A stretch of 64,000 nt of DNA from Amycolatopsis saalfeldensis (GCF_900110575.1 NZ_FOEF01000001.1:744001-808000), one strand, 5' to 3'; numbered from the stretch's first letter, positions 42,178 to 50,570 are shown. The notes: generated from the letters alone by a model not told the origin. Numbers and translations are program-made.

Positions 42178-43521
42178 ATGCGTATCCCGAAGCTCAGAAC
42201 GCTCGCTGTCGCGGCGCTGCCGGTCGTGGCCGGCGTCGCGCTCACCCTCACCCCCGGCGCGAGCGAGGCCGCGCCCCAGGCCGGCGGCGCCTTCCCCGCT
42301 CACTACGCGGCGCCGTACCTCCAGGTCAGCGACTCCGACATCGGTGACATGGCGGCCGATCAGAGCGCGACCGGCACGAAGTTCTTCACGCTGGCGTTCC
42401 TCACCCCCTCGTCGGGCTGCAACCAGCTGTGGGAGGCGAACGGCACCGGCGTCGGCTCGTTCAAATCGCAGATCAGCGCACTGCAAGCGGCGGGCGGCAA
42501 CGTGATCCCGTCGTTCGGCGGCGCGCAGGGCGGCGAGATCGCGCAGACCTGCACGGACCAGGCCAGCCTGACCGCCGCGTACGCCAACGTGGTCAACACC
42601 TACGGCACCCCGCGGCTGGACTTCGACATCGAAGAGGACACGATCAAGGACACCGCGGCGAACCAGCGCCGCAACTCAGCGCTGGCCGCGTTGCAGCAGC
42701 AGAACCCGAGCGTCCAGGTCGACTACACCCTCGCCGTCGCGCCGGACGGCCTGCCCGGCACGCAGCTGGACATCCTGCGCGACGCCAAGAACAAGGGCCT
42801 GAAGGTCAGCGTCGTCAACCTGATGGTGATGGACTTCTACGACGGCCAGCCGGTGCTCGGCGACGCGCTCGCGGCCGCGCGGGCCACCGCCGGCCAGCTG
42901 GCGAGCCTGTACGGGATCTCGACCTCGGCGGCGTACGGGATGATGGGCCTCACGCCGATCGCCGGCCGCAACGACGACGGCGCGCAGTTCAGCCAGTCCG
43001 ACGCCCAGCAGCTGGAGACTTTCGCCGCGCAGAACGGCGTCCAGGAGCTGTCGTTCTGGGAAGTCCAGGACTACGACAAGGCCACCGGCTACGCGTACTC
43101 GCGGATCTTCAACGCCATCTCCGGCGGCACCACGCCCCCGCCGACCGGCGGCAAGCAGATCACCGGCTACGGCGGCAAGTGCGTCGACGTCACGGGCGCG
43201 AACAGCGCCAACAGCACCGCGGTGGACCTCTACACCTGCAACGGCACCAACGCCCAGCAGTGGACTTCGACCGGCAGCACCCTCCAGGCGCTCGGCAAGT
43301 GCCTGGACGTCGCCTCCGCCGGCATCACGAACGGAACCAAGGTGCAGATCTACGACTGCAACGGCAGCGCCGCGCAGCAATGGACGCACAACGGCTCCAA
43401 CGAGCTGGTCAACACCGGCTCCGGCAAGTGCCTCGACGCCACCGGCCCCAGCTCGGCCGACGGCACCCCGTTGCAGATCTGGACCTGCACGGCGGCTTCG
43501 AACCAGCAGTGGACGTTGTAA
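42178..43521 (+). CDS. Secreted GH18 chitinase-like protein with ricin-B (CBM13) domain
   Basis: 447 residues. Signal peptide about 1-31 (TPGASEAAPQ). The catalytic barrel (about 38-310) carries the GH18 motif LDFDIEED with Glu152 as the acid, plus DFYDGQP near 230. A Thr/Pro linker leads to a C-terminal beta-trefoil of about 125 residues with three repeats (GYGGKCVDV, LGKCLDVAS, GSGKCLDAT, each with a QQW), the ricin-B/CBM13 carbohydrate-binding type. It probably hydrolyses chitin or chitooligosaccharides outside the cell. The ATG at 42178 follows GGAG. A DasR-like site upstream supports induction by chitin breakdown products. Confidence 0.88.
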   Translation: MRIPKLRTLAVAALPVVAGVALTLTPGASEAAPQAGGAFPAHYAAPYLQVSDSDIGDMAADQSATGTKFFTLAFLTPSSGCNQLWEANGTGVGSFKSQISALQAAGGNVIPSFGGAQGGEIAQTCTDQASLTAAYANVVNTYGTPRLDFDIEEDTIKDTAANQRRNSALAALQQQNPSVQVDYTLAVAPDGLPGTQLDILRDAKNKGLKVSVVNLMVMDFYDGQPVLGDALAAARATAGQLASLYGISTSAAYGMMGLTPIAGRNDDGAQFSQSDAQQLETFAAQNGVQELSFWEVQDYDKATGYAYSRIFNAISGGTTPPPTGGKQITGYGGKCVDVTGANSANSTAVDLYTCNGTNAQQWTSTGSTLQALGKCLDVASAGITNGTKVQIYDCNGSAAQQWTHNGSNELVNTGSGKCLDATGPSSADGTPLQIWTCTAASNQQWTL

Positions 43522-43552
43522 GGCGGTGATTAACCGACCCGTGCTTTGCTGA

Positions 43553-43588
43553 CCGGTGGGGAGTTTTCCTTGCTCCCCACCGGTTTTT
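43553..43588 (+). terminator. Rho-independent terminator after the chitinase
   Basis: An 11-bp stem, CCGGTGGGGAG with CTCCCCACCGG, a 9-nt loop and a run of five T, located 31 nt after the stop codon. Confidence 0.93.
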
Positions 43589-43666
43589 CCGCGTTTTCCC
43601 CGTCATGAGCCGCGCCGTGGCCCGTCGGACCCACGTCAGTGCCGGCGAGGAGAAGCGAGGAGCGCG

Positions 43667-43930
43667 ATGACCGTCAAGAGCCACCGCCCAGTGGAGGACG
43701 CGGTCGCCGAGGTCGGACTGTGGCTGACCGGCGAGTTCTCCGGCCGGCTGCCCGCCTCGGCCGTCGCCGAGGTCCTGCGGGTGACCCGCCGCGATCTCGA
43801 GGGCCGCATCGCCCCGGAGGACCTCGGCGAGATGCTGCACCGCATGAGCCGCACCCGCCTGCAACGCCTGCTGGCAAACGACGTGCGGGGTCCCGGCGTC
43901 CGGCACCGCTCGGGCCGGAGTGTGGGCTAG
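43667..43930 (+). CDS. Small helical protein (three-helix-bundle type)
   Basis: 87 residues with no membrane segment. The core (EVGLWLTGEFSGRLPASAVA, then VLRVTRRDL) fits the short actinomycete proteins described as having a three-helix-bundle dimerisation domain. The molecular role is unknown; relatives often occur beside stress or sigma-related genes. The ATG at 43667 follows AGCGAGGAG. It stands alone between a terminator and the degenerate repeat array, which begins directly at its stop codon. Confidence 0.7.
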   Translation: MTVKSHRPVEDAVAEVGLWLTGEFSGRLPASAVAEVLRVTRRDLEGRIAPEDLGEMLHRMSRTRLQRLLANDVRGPGVRHRSGRSVG

Positions 43931-44755
43931 CGCCGGTCGCCGCCCACCCGAGCGCGGATCCGGCCAGTGCGGCCTTGGGCCCCGGTCCGGCCGAACGTGG
44001 GCTCAGGCCCGGTCTGACCGAGCGCGGGCTAGGGCCGCTCCCCGCCCGAGCGCAAGCCGAGTGCGACCTTGGGCCCCGATCCGCTAAAGCGCGGGATCAG
44101 ACCCGGTCAGGCCTTGAGCCTCAGTTCCGGCCAAGCGCGGGCTCAGGCCCAGTCCGACCGAGCGCGCCAGGTCCGCTCCCCCCGCCCGAGCGCAAGCCGG
44201 ATCCGGCCGAGCGTGGCATTGGGCCTCAGTCCGACCAAGCGCTGGTTTAAGCCAGGTCCGACCGAGCGCTGGCTAGGCCAGTCCCGCCTGAGCGCAAGCC
44301 AAGTGGGGCCTTGGGACTCGGTCCGACCAAGCGTGAGCCTTAGGCACGGCCCGGCCGAATGTGGACCAGGGCCGATCCCCGCCCAAGCGTGACGTTGGGC
44401 CTCGGTCCGGCCAGGTGCGGGCTTAGGCCCAGTCCGACCGAGTGGACTAAGGCCGGTCCCAGCCCAAGCGCGAGCCGGGCCAAGTGCGGGCTAAGGCGCT
44501 CGGTCCGATCAAGCGCGAGCTAAGGCCAGTCCCCGCCCAAGCACGAGCCGAGCGTGGCCTTGGGCCTCGGTCCGGCCAGGTGCGGGCTTAGGCCCAGTCC
44601 GACCGAGCGTCGACTAAGGCCGGTCCCAGCCCAAGCACGAGCCGGGCCAAGTGCGGGCTAAGGCGCTCGGTCCGATAGAGCGCGAGCCAAGGCCGGCCCA
44701 CCCGAAATGCGAGCCAGGCCCGATCCGAGGCCGGGTCAGGCCCCGGTCCCGCCCG
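43927..44755. repeat. About 800-bp array of degenerate ~27-nt repeats
   Basis: Roughly two dozen imperfect units resembling GTCCGACCGAGCGCGAGC followed by TAAGGCC, varying from 24 to 40 nt, alternate with a C-rich variant (TCCCCGCCCAAGCGCGAGCC). Superimposed is a near-exact direct repeat of about 137 bp, at 44395-44531 and 44560-44698 (offset 165-167 bp). The tract separates two real genes and no frame in it looks coding. It begins at the stop of the small helical gene and ends at the stop of the zinc-binding miniprotein. Confidence 0.9.
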
Positions 44756-44975
44756 AGTTCGGCAGTACGCGGCTGCTCAGCGGCAGGGTGTGCGGCCGTT
44801 CCGGGGGCCACCAGACCTGCGCGGGCGGCGGGGGCACCTCGTCGTCGGGGAGTTCGAGGGCGTCGAGGCCGCGTTGCCAGCGGTTCCAGTGCGCGGAACA
44901 CAGCCCGCGCCACAACGACGGCTCCGTGCATTCCAGCCGTCGGCACGACTGCACCTGCTGCCTGCTGCTGTCCAT
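44736..44975 (-). CDS. Small CxxC/H zinc-binding-type miniprotein
   Basis: 79 residues. The first 40 carry CRRLECTEPSLWRGLCSAHW, the C-x4-C-x8-C-x2-H pattern of actinomycete zinc-ribbon miniproteins that end in RGLCxxHxxRW. The remainder is Pro-rich and has no visible domain. It may bind nucleic acid; that is inference from the motif. The ATG at 44975 or the GTG at 44978 may be the start, both sharing a GGGAG upstream. Its last residues overlap the end of the repeat array, so the tail may not be conserved. Confidence 0.65.
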   Translation of the reverse strand: MDSSRQQVQSCRRLECTEPSLWRGLCSAHWNRWQRGLDALELPDDEVPPPPAQVWWPPERPHTLPLSSRVLPNSGGTGA

Positions 44976-45170
44976 CACGTTCGCGACTCCCACTGTGACT
45001 CGGCTCCCGGCCCGGCCCAGTCTGCCTCGGGAGCGGCCAGAACACCCCGTGCCCGCCGGGAACACAACCCTTGCGCACCAACGGAACGAGGAGGCCAGCC
45101 TACTCCTGCCGGATGCTCCCGTGTCGACCTCCCGGCCCCGGGCGTGCACCCGTTCAGCGGTTGACGGCCG

Positions 45171-45896
45171 TCACCCCGCGGTGAGATCACGAACGAAGCG
45201 GGCCGCGACCTCGCGCAGCTTGACGTTGGTGTGCTGGGACTCGGTGATCAGCCGGCGCATGGCCTGCTCCTCGTCGACCCGGTGCACGGCCATCAGGATC
45301 CCCTTGGCCTGTTCGATCACGGCGCGGTTGCGCATCGCGGCGTCGAGGCTTTCGGCGAGTTGGCGGGCCTGCTGGTAGCGCCGCGCGGTGCGCAGCACGG
45401 ACACCACGACCACCGTGTACAGCCGGAGCACCTTGGTGTCCAGCTCCTCGAACCCGTGGGCGCCGTAGCCGAACAGGTTCACCGCACCGGAGAGCTGCTC
45501 GTCCACCCACAACGGGGCCGCGAGGTAACTGCCGACACCCATTTCCTTGGCCGAAGCGGTAAACGACGGCCATTTCTCGCTCGCGGTGCTCACGCTCACG
45601 CGCACCACTTCGCCGGTCGCCGCGGCGCTCAGGCACGGGCCCTCGCCGGCGGCGTACTGCGCTTGATCCAGCGCGTACGCCGTGTCGTGGGTCCACGCGA
45701 CCGTCTCGGGGCCGCTCTCGCGCACCACGGTGATACTCGCGAGGTCCGCGCCCTCGATCACCGTGGCGGCCTCACCGCAGATCGCCTCGAACACCTCGGC
45801 GTTGTCGGGCGCGGCCTCCAGCGTCCCGGTCAGGTCCGCCATCGCCGTGGTCAGCTCGTCCAGTCGGTCGGCCATGCGGTCTCCGCTCGTCGTCAC
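45171..45896 (-). CDS. GAF-ANTAR domain transcription antiterminator
   Basis: About 241 residues. The GAF domain (about 30-165, ITVVRESGPETVAWTHDT, then GPCLSAAATGE) is a ligand- or redox-sensing fold; the ANTAR domain (about 180-235, RNRAVIEQAKGILMAVHRVD) binds two-hairpin RNA and prevents termination. Targets cannot be identified here. Either GTG at 45896 (AGAGGA upstream) or ATG at 45875 (GGAG upstream) could be the start; I give the longer. The gene is divergent from the GlxA-type regulator with about 180 nt between. Confidence 0.88.
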   Translation of the reverse strand: MTTSGDRMADRLDELTTAMADLTGTLEAAPDNAEVFEAICGEAATVIEGADLASITVVRESGPETVAWTHDTAYALDQAQYAAGEGPCLSAAATGEVVRVSVSTASEKWPSFTASAKEMGVGSYLAAPLWVDEQLSGAVNLFGYGAHGFEELDTKVLRLYTVVVVSVLRTARRYQQARQLAESLDAAMRNRAVIEQAKGILMAVHRVDEEQAMRRLITESQHTNVKLREVAARFVRDLTAG

Positions 45897-46078
45897 GGCG
45901 ATCCTCTCGTGCCAGTGCCGGAATCCTACCGTCCCCGGTGTCTGCCGGTGGTGACGTCCCGGCGGCGGCGACCAGGCCTGGTCGCCATTATCCAACGAAT
46001 TCTCGCCAGTGGCTCTGACCAGGTCTTTTGTGCATCGGCCTGGTTGGCGGGAACTCGTTGCCCGGGTAAGTTAATGCC

Positions 46079-47056
46079 ATGCACACTGTCGCCGTGCTCG
46101 CGTTGGACGGGGTCATCGCCTTCGATCTGGCCACCCCGCTGGAGGTGTTCGCCCGCACCCGGCTGCCCGACGGGCGCACGCCGTACCGGGTGCGGGTCTG
46201 CGGGCTGACGCCGACTGTCGAGTCCGAGTCGTTCACCCTCACCCCGCGCCACGGCCTGGCCGCGCTCGCCGAGGCGGACACCATCATCCTGCCGGGCTGC
46301 GCCGACCCGGCCGCGCCCGTGCCCGGAGAGGTGATCGCCGCCCTGCGCGCGGCGGCCGCCCGCGGCACGCGCATCGCGTCGATCTGCACCGGCGCGTTTG
46401 TGCTGGCCGCCACGGGATTGCTCGACGGCGGACGCGCGACCACCCACTGGCTCGCCGCCCCGGCGCTGGCGGCGGGCCACCCGGAGATCGAGGTCGACCC
46501 GGACGTGCTCTACGTCGACAACGGCCAGTTCCTCACCTCGGCGGGCGCCGCGGCCGGCCTGGACCTGTGCCTGCACCTGATCCGGCGCGACCACGGCTCG
46601 GCCGTCGCCGCCGATTGCGCGCGCCTTTCGGTGATGCCGCTGGAACGCGAGGGCGGCCAGGCGCAGTTCATCGTGCACGAGCAGCCGCCGGCCCCGCAGG
46701 GTTCGGTGCTGGAGCCGTTGCTGGCGTGGCTGGAGGACAACACCGCGCGCGAGCTGACGCTGGAGGACATCGCGGCCCAGGCCCGCATGTCGACGCGGAC
46801 GCTGAACCGCCGTTTCCGCGAGCAGGTCGGGACCACCCCGCTGCAGTGGCTGCACCGCGTCCGCGTCCGCCAGGCCCAGTACCTGCTGGAGGCGACCGGC
46901 CACTCGGTGGACCGCATCGCCGACCAGGTGGGCTTCGGCTCCGTCACCGCGTTCCGGGAACGGTTCAAACGCGTGGTGGGCACCAGCCCGCAGGCTTACC
47001 GGACGGCTTTCCGCAACCCCGAACGACCGGAACTGGTCCGATTAGGACAGTCCTGA
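46079..47056 (+). CDS. GlxA-family regulator (DJ-1/PfpI plus AraC domains)
   Basis: 325 residues. The N-terminal 175 residues form a DJ-1/PfpI domain, with nucleophile-elbow Cys in SICTGAF; the C-terminal 110 hold two AraC helix-turn-helix motifs (LTLEDIAAQARMSTRTLNRR and SVDRIADQVGFGSVTAFRER). GlxA-type activators usually sense a small molecule and control catabolic or detoxification genes. The ATG follows GTAAGTTAATGCC with no strong Shine-Dalgarno. Its last codons and stop (GGACAGTCCTGA) are copied in the tandem repeat downstream. Confidence 0.9.
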   Translation: MHTVAVLALDGVIAFDLATPLEVFARTRLPDGRTPYRVRVCGLTPTVESESFTLTPRHGLAALAEADTIILPGCADPAAPVPGEVIAALRAAAARGTRIASICTGAFVLAATGLLDGGRATTHWLAAPALAAGHPEIEVDPDVLYVDNGQFLTSAGAAAGLDLCLHLIRRDHGSAVAADCARLSVMPLEREGGQAQFIVHEQPPAPQGSVLEPLLAWLEDNTARELTLEDIAAQARMSTRTLNRRFREQVGTTPLQWLHRVRVRQAQYLLEATGHSVDRIADQVGFGSVTAFRERFKRVVGTSPQAYRTAFRNPERPELVRLGQS

Positions 47057-47412
47057 ACGGTCAGCTCCCGGACGGCACGCGCTCGACGTGTGTGGCGGCG
47101 CTGTCGAGCATCGCCCCGTCACGATCAAGCACCCGCACCCCTGCCCCCGACCGACCGCATCGCCAACCAGACGAGAACCCGTCCAATGACGACAGCCCCG
47201 AACAGCCAGCCTGCCGACGGCACGCGCTCGACGTGTGTGGCGGCGCTGTCGAGCATGACCCCGTCACGATCAAGCACCCGACCGGCCACATCGCCGACCA
47301 GACGAGAACCGGTTCAATCAGGACAGTCCTGAACGGTCAGCTCCCGGACGGCACGCGCTCGACGTGTGTGGCGGCGCTGTCGAGCATCGCCCCGTCACGA
47401 TCAAGCACCCGC
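47020..47412. repeat. Three-copy repeat of a convergent gene junction (145/131-bp periods)
   Basis: The block GACGGCACGCGCTCGACGTG and what follows (to CGAGCAT and ATCAAGCACCC) occurs at 47071, 47216 and 47347, near-identical each time. The third copy is the genuine 3' end of the HxlR gene (minus strand); the first two are extragenic copies, and copy 1 keeps the same stop codon. Linking segments resemble the end of the GlxA gene (AGGACAGTCCTGAACGG at both the first and third copies). So the whole convergent junction, including both gene ends, has been duplicated with some divergence. Confidence 0.9.
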
Positions 47413-47789
47413 ACCATCGGCACGACCTGACCAGTGGCGTCGTCGATCAACGTGGAGTGGGGCTCGGCGTCGGGGAAGGCGTTGCGTTCGGCCCATTGGC
47501 GCAGGCTGACGATGACGGCGAACAGGTCCCGGCCGCGGGCGGTCAGGCGGTATTCGGCGCGGGTGCCGGTCGCGTTGGGGACCGAGGCCAGGATTCCCGA
47601 GTCCACCAGGGTTCGGAGCCGGTCGCTGAGGATGTTGCGGGCCATGCCGAGGTTGCGCTGGAACTCGGTGAACCGGCGCGCGCCGTCGAAGGCGTCGCGC
47701 ACGATCAGGAGCGACCAGCGGTCGCCGATCAGGTCCGCTGCCCGCGCCACGGGGCACTGCGGGTCGGTCCAGTCCCGTCGTTGGCTCAC
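47337..47789 (-). CDS. HxlR-family transcriptional regulator
   Basis: 150 residues. The winged-helix HxlR domain is complete: CPVARAADLIGDRWSLLIVRDA, FTEFQRNLGMARNILSDRLR, then a wing TGTRAEYRLTARGRDLF. HxlR proteins are small redox- or metabolite-sensing regulators. The C-terminal 35 residues are outside the core and are multiplied in the adjacent repeat. The GTG at 47789 has GGAG upstream. It is divergent from an MFS exporter gene with a long perfect inverted repeat between them, making the exporter the probable target. Confidence 0.9.
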   Translation of the reverse strand: MSQRRDWTDPQCPVARAADLIGDRWSLLIVRDAFDGARRFTEFQRNLGMARNILSDRLRTLVDSGILASVPNATGTRAEYRLTARGRDLFAVIVSLRQWAERNAFPDAEPHSTLIDDATGQVVPMVRVLDRDGAMLDSAATHVERVPSGS

Positions 47790-47803
47790 TCACCACTCCG
47801 ATC

Positions 47804-47852
47804 GGTTGCGTTTTGAAACCGAATGACCTAACTTCGGTTTCAATCTACAACC
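47804..47852. promoter_or_regulatory. HxlR operator: nested inverted repeat
   Basis: TTGAAACCGAA (47813-47823) and TTCGGTTTCAA (47833-47843) are perfect 11-bp inverted arms with a 9-nt spacer. Outside them GGTTG (47804-47808) and CAACC (47848-47852) add a further symmetric pair. The element lies between the divergent HxlR and MFS genes and would cover both promoters. Confidence 0.88.
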
Positions 47853-47869
47853 AAACCGAGGGGACAGCC

Positions 47870-49063
47870 ATGGACCGGCCGGTGAAAGCACTGCTGGCGA
47901 CGATCTGCGCGGTCGCGGTGGCGAACGTCTACTACGCCCAGCCCCTGCTCGGCCGCCTCGGCGCCGAGCTGTCCATCCCCACCGGCGAACTCGGCCTCGT
48001 GGTCGGCGCCGGGCAGGTCGGCTACCTGCTCGGGCTCGTGGTCCTGCTTCCCTTGGGAGACCTGGTTTCCCGGCGAGCGCTGACCGTGGTCCTGCTCGCC
48101 GCGGCCGCGGCCGGGACCGGCCTCGCCGGGTTCTCCGCCGACCGGGCGCTGCTCCTGATCGGACTGCTGGTCGCCGGGTTCTTCTCCGTGGTCGTGCAGG
48201 TCGCGGTCGCCTACGCCGCGGCGCTGAGCGACCCCGCCGAGCGCGGCCGCAACATCGGCGTCGTGACCAGCGGGGTGGTGGTCGGGATCATCCTGGCCCG
48301 CACGGTCTCCGGGGCCGCCGCGGACCTGGCCGGCTGGCGCGCCGTCTACCTCGGCACCGCGGCGCTCTCCCTCGCGCTGGCGGCACTGGCGTTCACCCGG
48401 CTCCCGGCCGAAACCCGGACGGTGGCCGGCCCGGCGCGGACCTACGTCACGGCACTGGCCTCGGTCGGCGTGCTCACCCTGGCCAACCGGGTCTTCCGCG
48501 TCCGCGCGGTCATGACGCTGTTCCTGTTCGCCTCGTTCGGCGTGCTCTGGAGCGGGATTTCGTTGCCACTGAGCGGATCCCCGTGGCACCTGTCCACCAG
48601 CGAGATCGGGCTGTTCGGCATCGCCGGCCTCGCCGGGACCCTCGGCGCGGCCCGCGCCGGCGCCTGGTCCGACCGTGGCCACGGCGGCGTGGTGACCGCC
48701 ATGGCACTGGTCGCGCTGATCGGATCCTGGGCGGCGACCGGGCAGGCCCCGCGCTCCCTGGTTTTGCTGGTGCTCGGCGTCGTCCTGCTCGACGCGGCCG
48801 TCCAAGCCGTCCACGTCACCAGCCAGAACCAGATCGTCGCCACCCGGCCCGCCGCGAGCAGCCGCCTCATCGGCAGCTACATGGTGTTCTACTCGGTCGG
48901 CAGCGCGCTCGGCGCCATCACCGCGACCACTCTGTACGCCACGGCGGGCTGGGCGGCGGTCAGCACCGCCGGCTGCCTCTACGCGGTGGCCGCACTGGCG
49001 GTCTGGACGATCGACCGCGCCGTCCCGGCTCGGACGACGATCACCCGGCGCCCGCGGGTATGA
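47870..49063 (+). CDS. MFS efflux transporter
   Basis: 397 residues, 12 predicted membrane helices, with the MFS loop GDLVSRRAL after helix 2. It opens with MDRPVKALLATICAVAVANV, like drug and sugar-exporter MFS proteins. Substrate unknown; the neighbouring HxlR regulator suggests an inducible detoxification pump. The ATG at 47870 follows GAGGGGACAGCC. Its last 85 nt overlap the convergent oxidoreductase gene. Confidence 0.88.
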   Translation: MDRPVKALLATICAVAVANVYYAQPLLGRLGAELSIPTGELGLVVGAGQVGYLLGLVVLLPLGDLVSRRALTVVLLAAAAAGTGLAGFSADRALLLIGLLVAGFFSVVVQVAVAYAAALSDPAERGRNIGVVTSGVVVGIILARTVSGAAADLAGWRAVYLGTAALSLALAALAFTRLPAETRTVAGPARTYVTALASVGVLTLANRVFRVRAVMTLFLFASFGVLWSGISLPLSGSPWHLSTSEIGLFGIAGLAGTLGAARAGAWSDRGHGGVVTAMALVALIGSWAATGQAPRSLVLLVLGVVLLDAAVQAVHVTSQNQIVATRPAASSRLIGSYMVFYSVGSALGAITATTLYATAGWAAVSTAGCLYAVAALAVWTIDRAVPARTTITRRPRV

Positions 49064-49923
49064 CCGGCGTGGCTGTCGACGTGCGCCGCCGCGGCGTCCG
49101 CCAGCGGGTACGACTTCTCCACCGGAATGCGGAGCTTTCCTTGCGAGATAAGGCTTGCCGCCTCGACGAGCGCGTCCGGCACGCTCCCCGCCACGCCGGA
49201 GAACCGGACACCGAACTCCGGCGCCCCGAGGTCGGCGATGGTCAGCACCCTGCGCGGATCCCCGGTCAGCTCCACGAGTTCGCGGATCACGCCCGAACCG
49301 GCCAGGTCAACCGCCGCGTCGACCGGGCCGAGCCGGCGGACCCGTTCGACCCAGCCCTCGCCGTACGTCGTGGCGACGGCGCCCAGGCTCCGCAGGTAAT
49401 CCTGGTTCGCGGCCCCAGCCGTGCCGATCACCGTGATGCCGCGTTCGCGGGCGATCTGCAACAGCGCCGATCCGACTCCCCCGGACGCGCCGCTGGCCAG
49501 CAGCGTCTGCCCGGGCCGCACCCCGACCTCGCGGATGAGGCGCAACGCGGTCTCCACCACCGACGGGTACCCGGCTGCCTCCTCGAACGCCAGCCCCTCG
49601 GGCATCCGGGCCCAGGCCGAAAGCACGGCGAACTCGGCGTAGGTGCTCGAGCCTTCCCCGAACACGCGGTCGCCGACCTCGATTCCTTCAACGCCCGCAC
49701 CGATTTCGTCCACCACTCCGGCCGCATCGATCCCGACGCCGGAAGGCAGTTCCGTCGGATGAGCACCCAGGACCTGGCCTTCACGAACCCTCCAGTCGAC
49801 GGGGTTCACGCCCGCCGCCCGCACCGCGACACGGACCTGGCCGGGACCCGCGTGGGGCTCCTCGGCGTCTTCGAGACGCAGGACTTCCGGACCGCCGAAC
49901 TCGGCGAAGCTCACTCTCTTCAT
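48979..49923 (-). CDS. NADP-dependent quinone/zinc-free alcohol dehydrogenase
   Basis: 314 residues of the medium-chain dehydrogenase superfamily. The NADPH site is ASGASGGVGSALLQIARERG (about 155-175); the catalytic domain has GVNPVDWRVREG and GIDAAGVVDEIGAGVEG. No zinc ligands are present, so it is a quinone-oxidoreductase type. The ATG at 49923 lies 53 nt from the divergent TetR gene across a perfect palindrome, so TetR probably regulates it. The 3' end overlaps the MFS gene by 85 nt; the last 12 or so residues extend beyond the usual family end. Confidence 0.88.
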   Translation of the reverse strand: MKRVSFAEFGGPEVLRLEDAEEPHAGPGQVRVAVRAAGVNPVDWRVREGQVLGAHPTELPSGVGIDAAGVVDEIGAGVEGIEVGDRVFGEGSSTYAEFAVLSAWARMPEGLAFEEAAGYPSVVETALRLIREVGVRPGQTLLASGASGGVGSALLQIARERGITVIGTAGAANQDYLRSLGAVATTYGEGWVERVRRLGPVDAAVDLAGSGVIRELVELTGDPRRVLTIADLGAPEFGVRFSGVAGSVPDALVEAASLISQGKLRIPVEKSYPLADAAAAHVDSHAGHTRGRRVIVVRAGTARSIVQTASAATA

Positions 49924-49937
49924 GACTTCGAACGTAG

Positions 49938-49952
49938 CACTAACGGTTAGTG
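49938..49952. promoter_or_regulatory. TetR operator between oxidoreductase and TetR genes
   Basis: CACTAAC-G-GTTAGTG, a perfect 7-bp inverted repeat centred on one base, 24 nt before the TetR ATG and 14 nt before the oxidoreductase ATG. It covers the region where both RNA polymerases would bind. Confidence 0.85.
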
Positions 49953-49976
49953 TTTTGTATCTGGTAGCGTCAGCTC

Positions 49977-50570
49977 ATGACCACGCCGCCCGGCCGCCGT
50001 GAGCGCAAGAAGGCCGCGACCCGCCAGAAGATCGCCGACACCGCGCTGCGGCTCTTCTTCGAACGCGGGTACGACGCGGTGGGCATCCGCGACGTGGCCG
50101 CCGAGGCCGACGTCGCCGTCACCACGCTGTTCTCCCACTTCGCCTCGAAAGAGGCCCTGGTGTTCGAGCAGGACGAAGACTTCGAACTGCGCCTCACGCG
50201 GGCGGTGACCGACCGGGCGCCGGACGCTCCGCTCATTCCCGCGCTGCGCCAAGAGATTCACGCCCTGGTGCGGCATTGCGCGGCGGACAGCGCCAACCCG
50301 CTCTGGCGCATGATCGAGGCCTCCCCCGCCCTGCTGAAGTACGAGGAATCGATGCGGCTGCGTCACGCGGAGTCGCTGGCCTCGGCCATGGCCGCCGATC
50401 CCGGCCTGGGACTGACCACCACGGCCGCCCGGACGATCGGGCGGTTCGTGATCGACGCCTATTCGCTGGCCCGCGAGGCGGCCGACCCGGACGCCGCGGT
50501 GGACGAGGTCTTCCGGATGATCGAGGCGGCCTGGGCAGTCGCCGGCACGCGCGGAACCGTGACGTCCTAA
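49977..50570 (+). CDS. TetR-family repressor of the oxidoreductase
   Basis: 197 residues. The N-terminal helix-turn-helix is ALRLFFERGYDAVGIRDVAA and ADVAVTTLFSHFASKEAL; the C-terminal ligand domain belongs to the type with C-terminal helices ending in VFRMIEAAW. The ATG is chosen as the first in frame with the helix pattern. It is divergent from the quinone-type oxidoreductase, consistent with a repressor relieved by an electrophile. Its stop overlaps the next, convergent gene by 4 nt. Confidence 0.9.
   Translation: MTTPPGRRERKKAATRQKIADTALRLFFERGYDAVGIRDVAAEADVAVTTLFSHFASKEALVFEQDEDFELRLTRAVTDRAPDAPLIPALRQEIHALVRHCAADSANPLWRMIEASPALLKYEESMRLRHAESLASAMAADPGLGLTTTAARTIGRFVIDAYSLAREAADPDAAVDEVFRMIEAAWAVAGTRGTVTS

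Noticed and set aside
43639..44250. 203-residue plus-strand open frame running through the repeat array
   Set aside because: It is out of frame with the small helical gene and shows only repetitive GLGPxPAER-type sequence arising from the DNA repeats.
43927..44755. CRISPR array
   Set aside because: Units are degenerate, variable in length and directly abutting, without constant repeats and unique spacers, and no cas gene is near.
47061..47291. 76-residue open frame within the HxlR 3'-end repeat
   Set aside because: It is a copy of the C-terminal tail of HxlR fused to unrelated sequence from the repeat linkers; it lacks the winged-helix domain.
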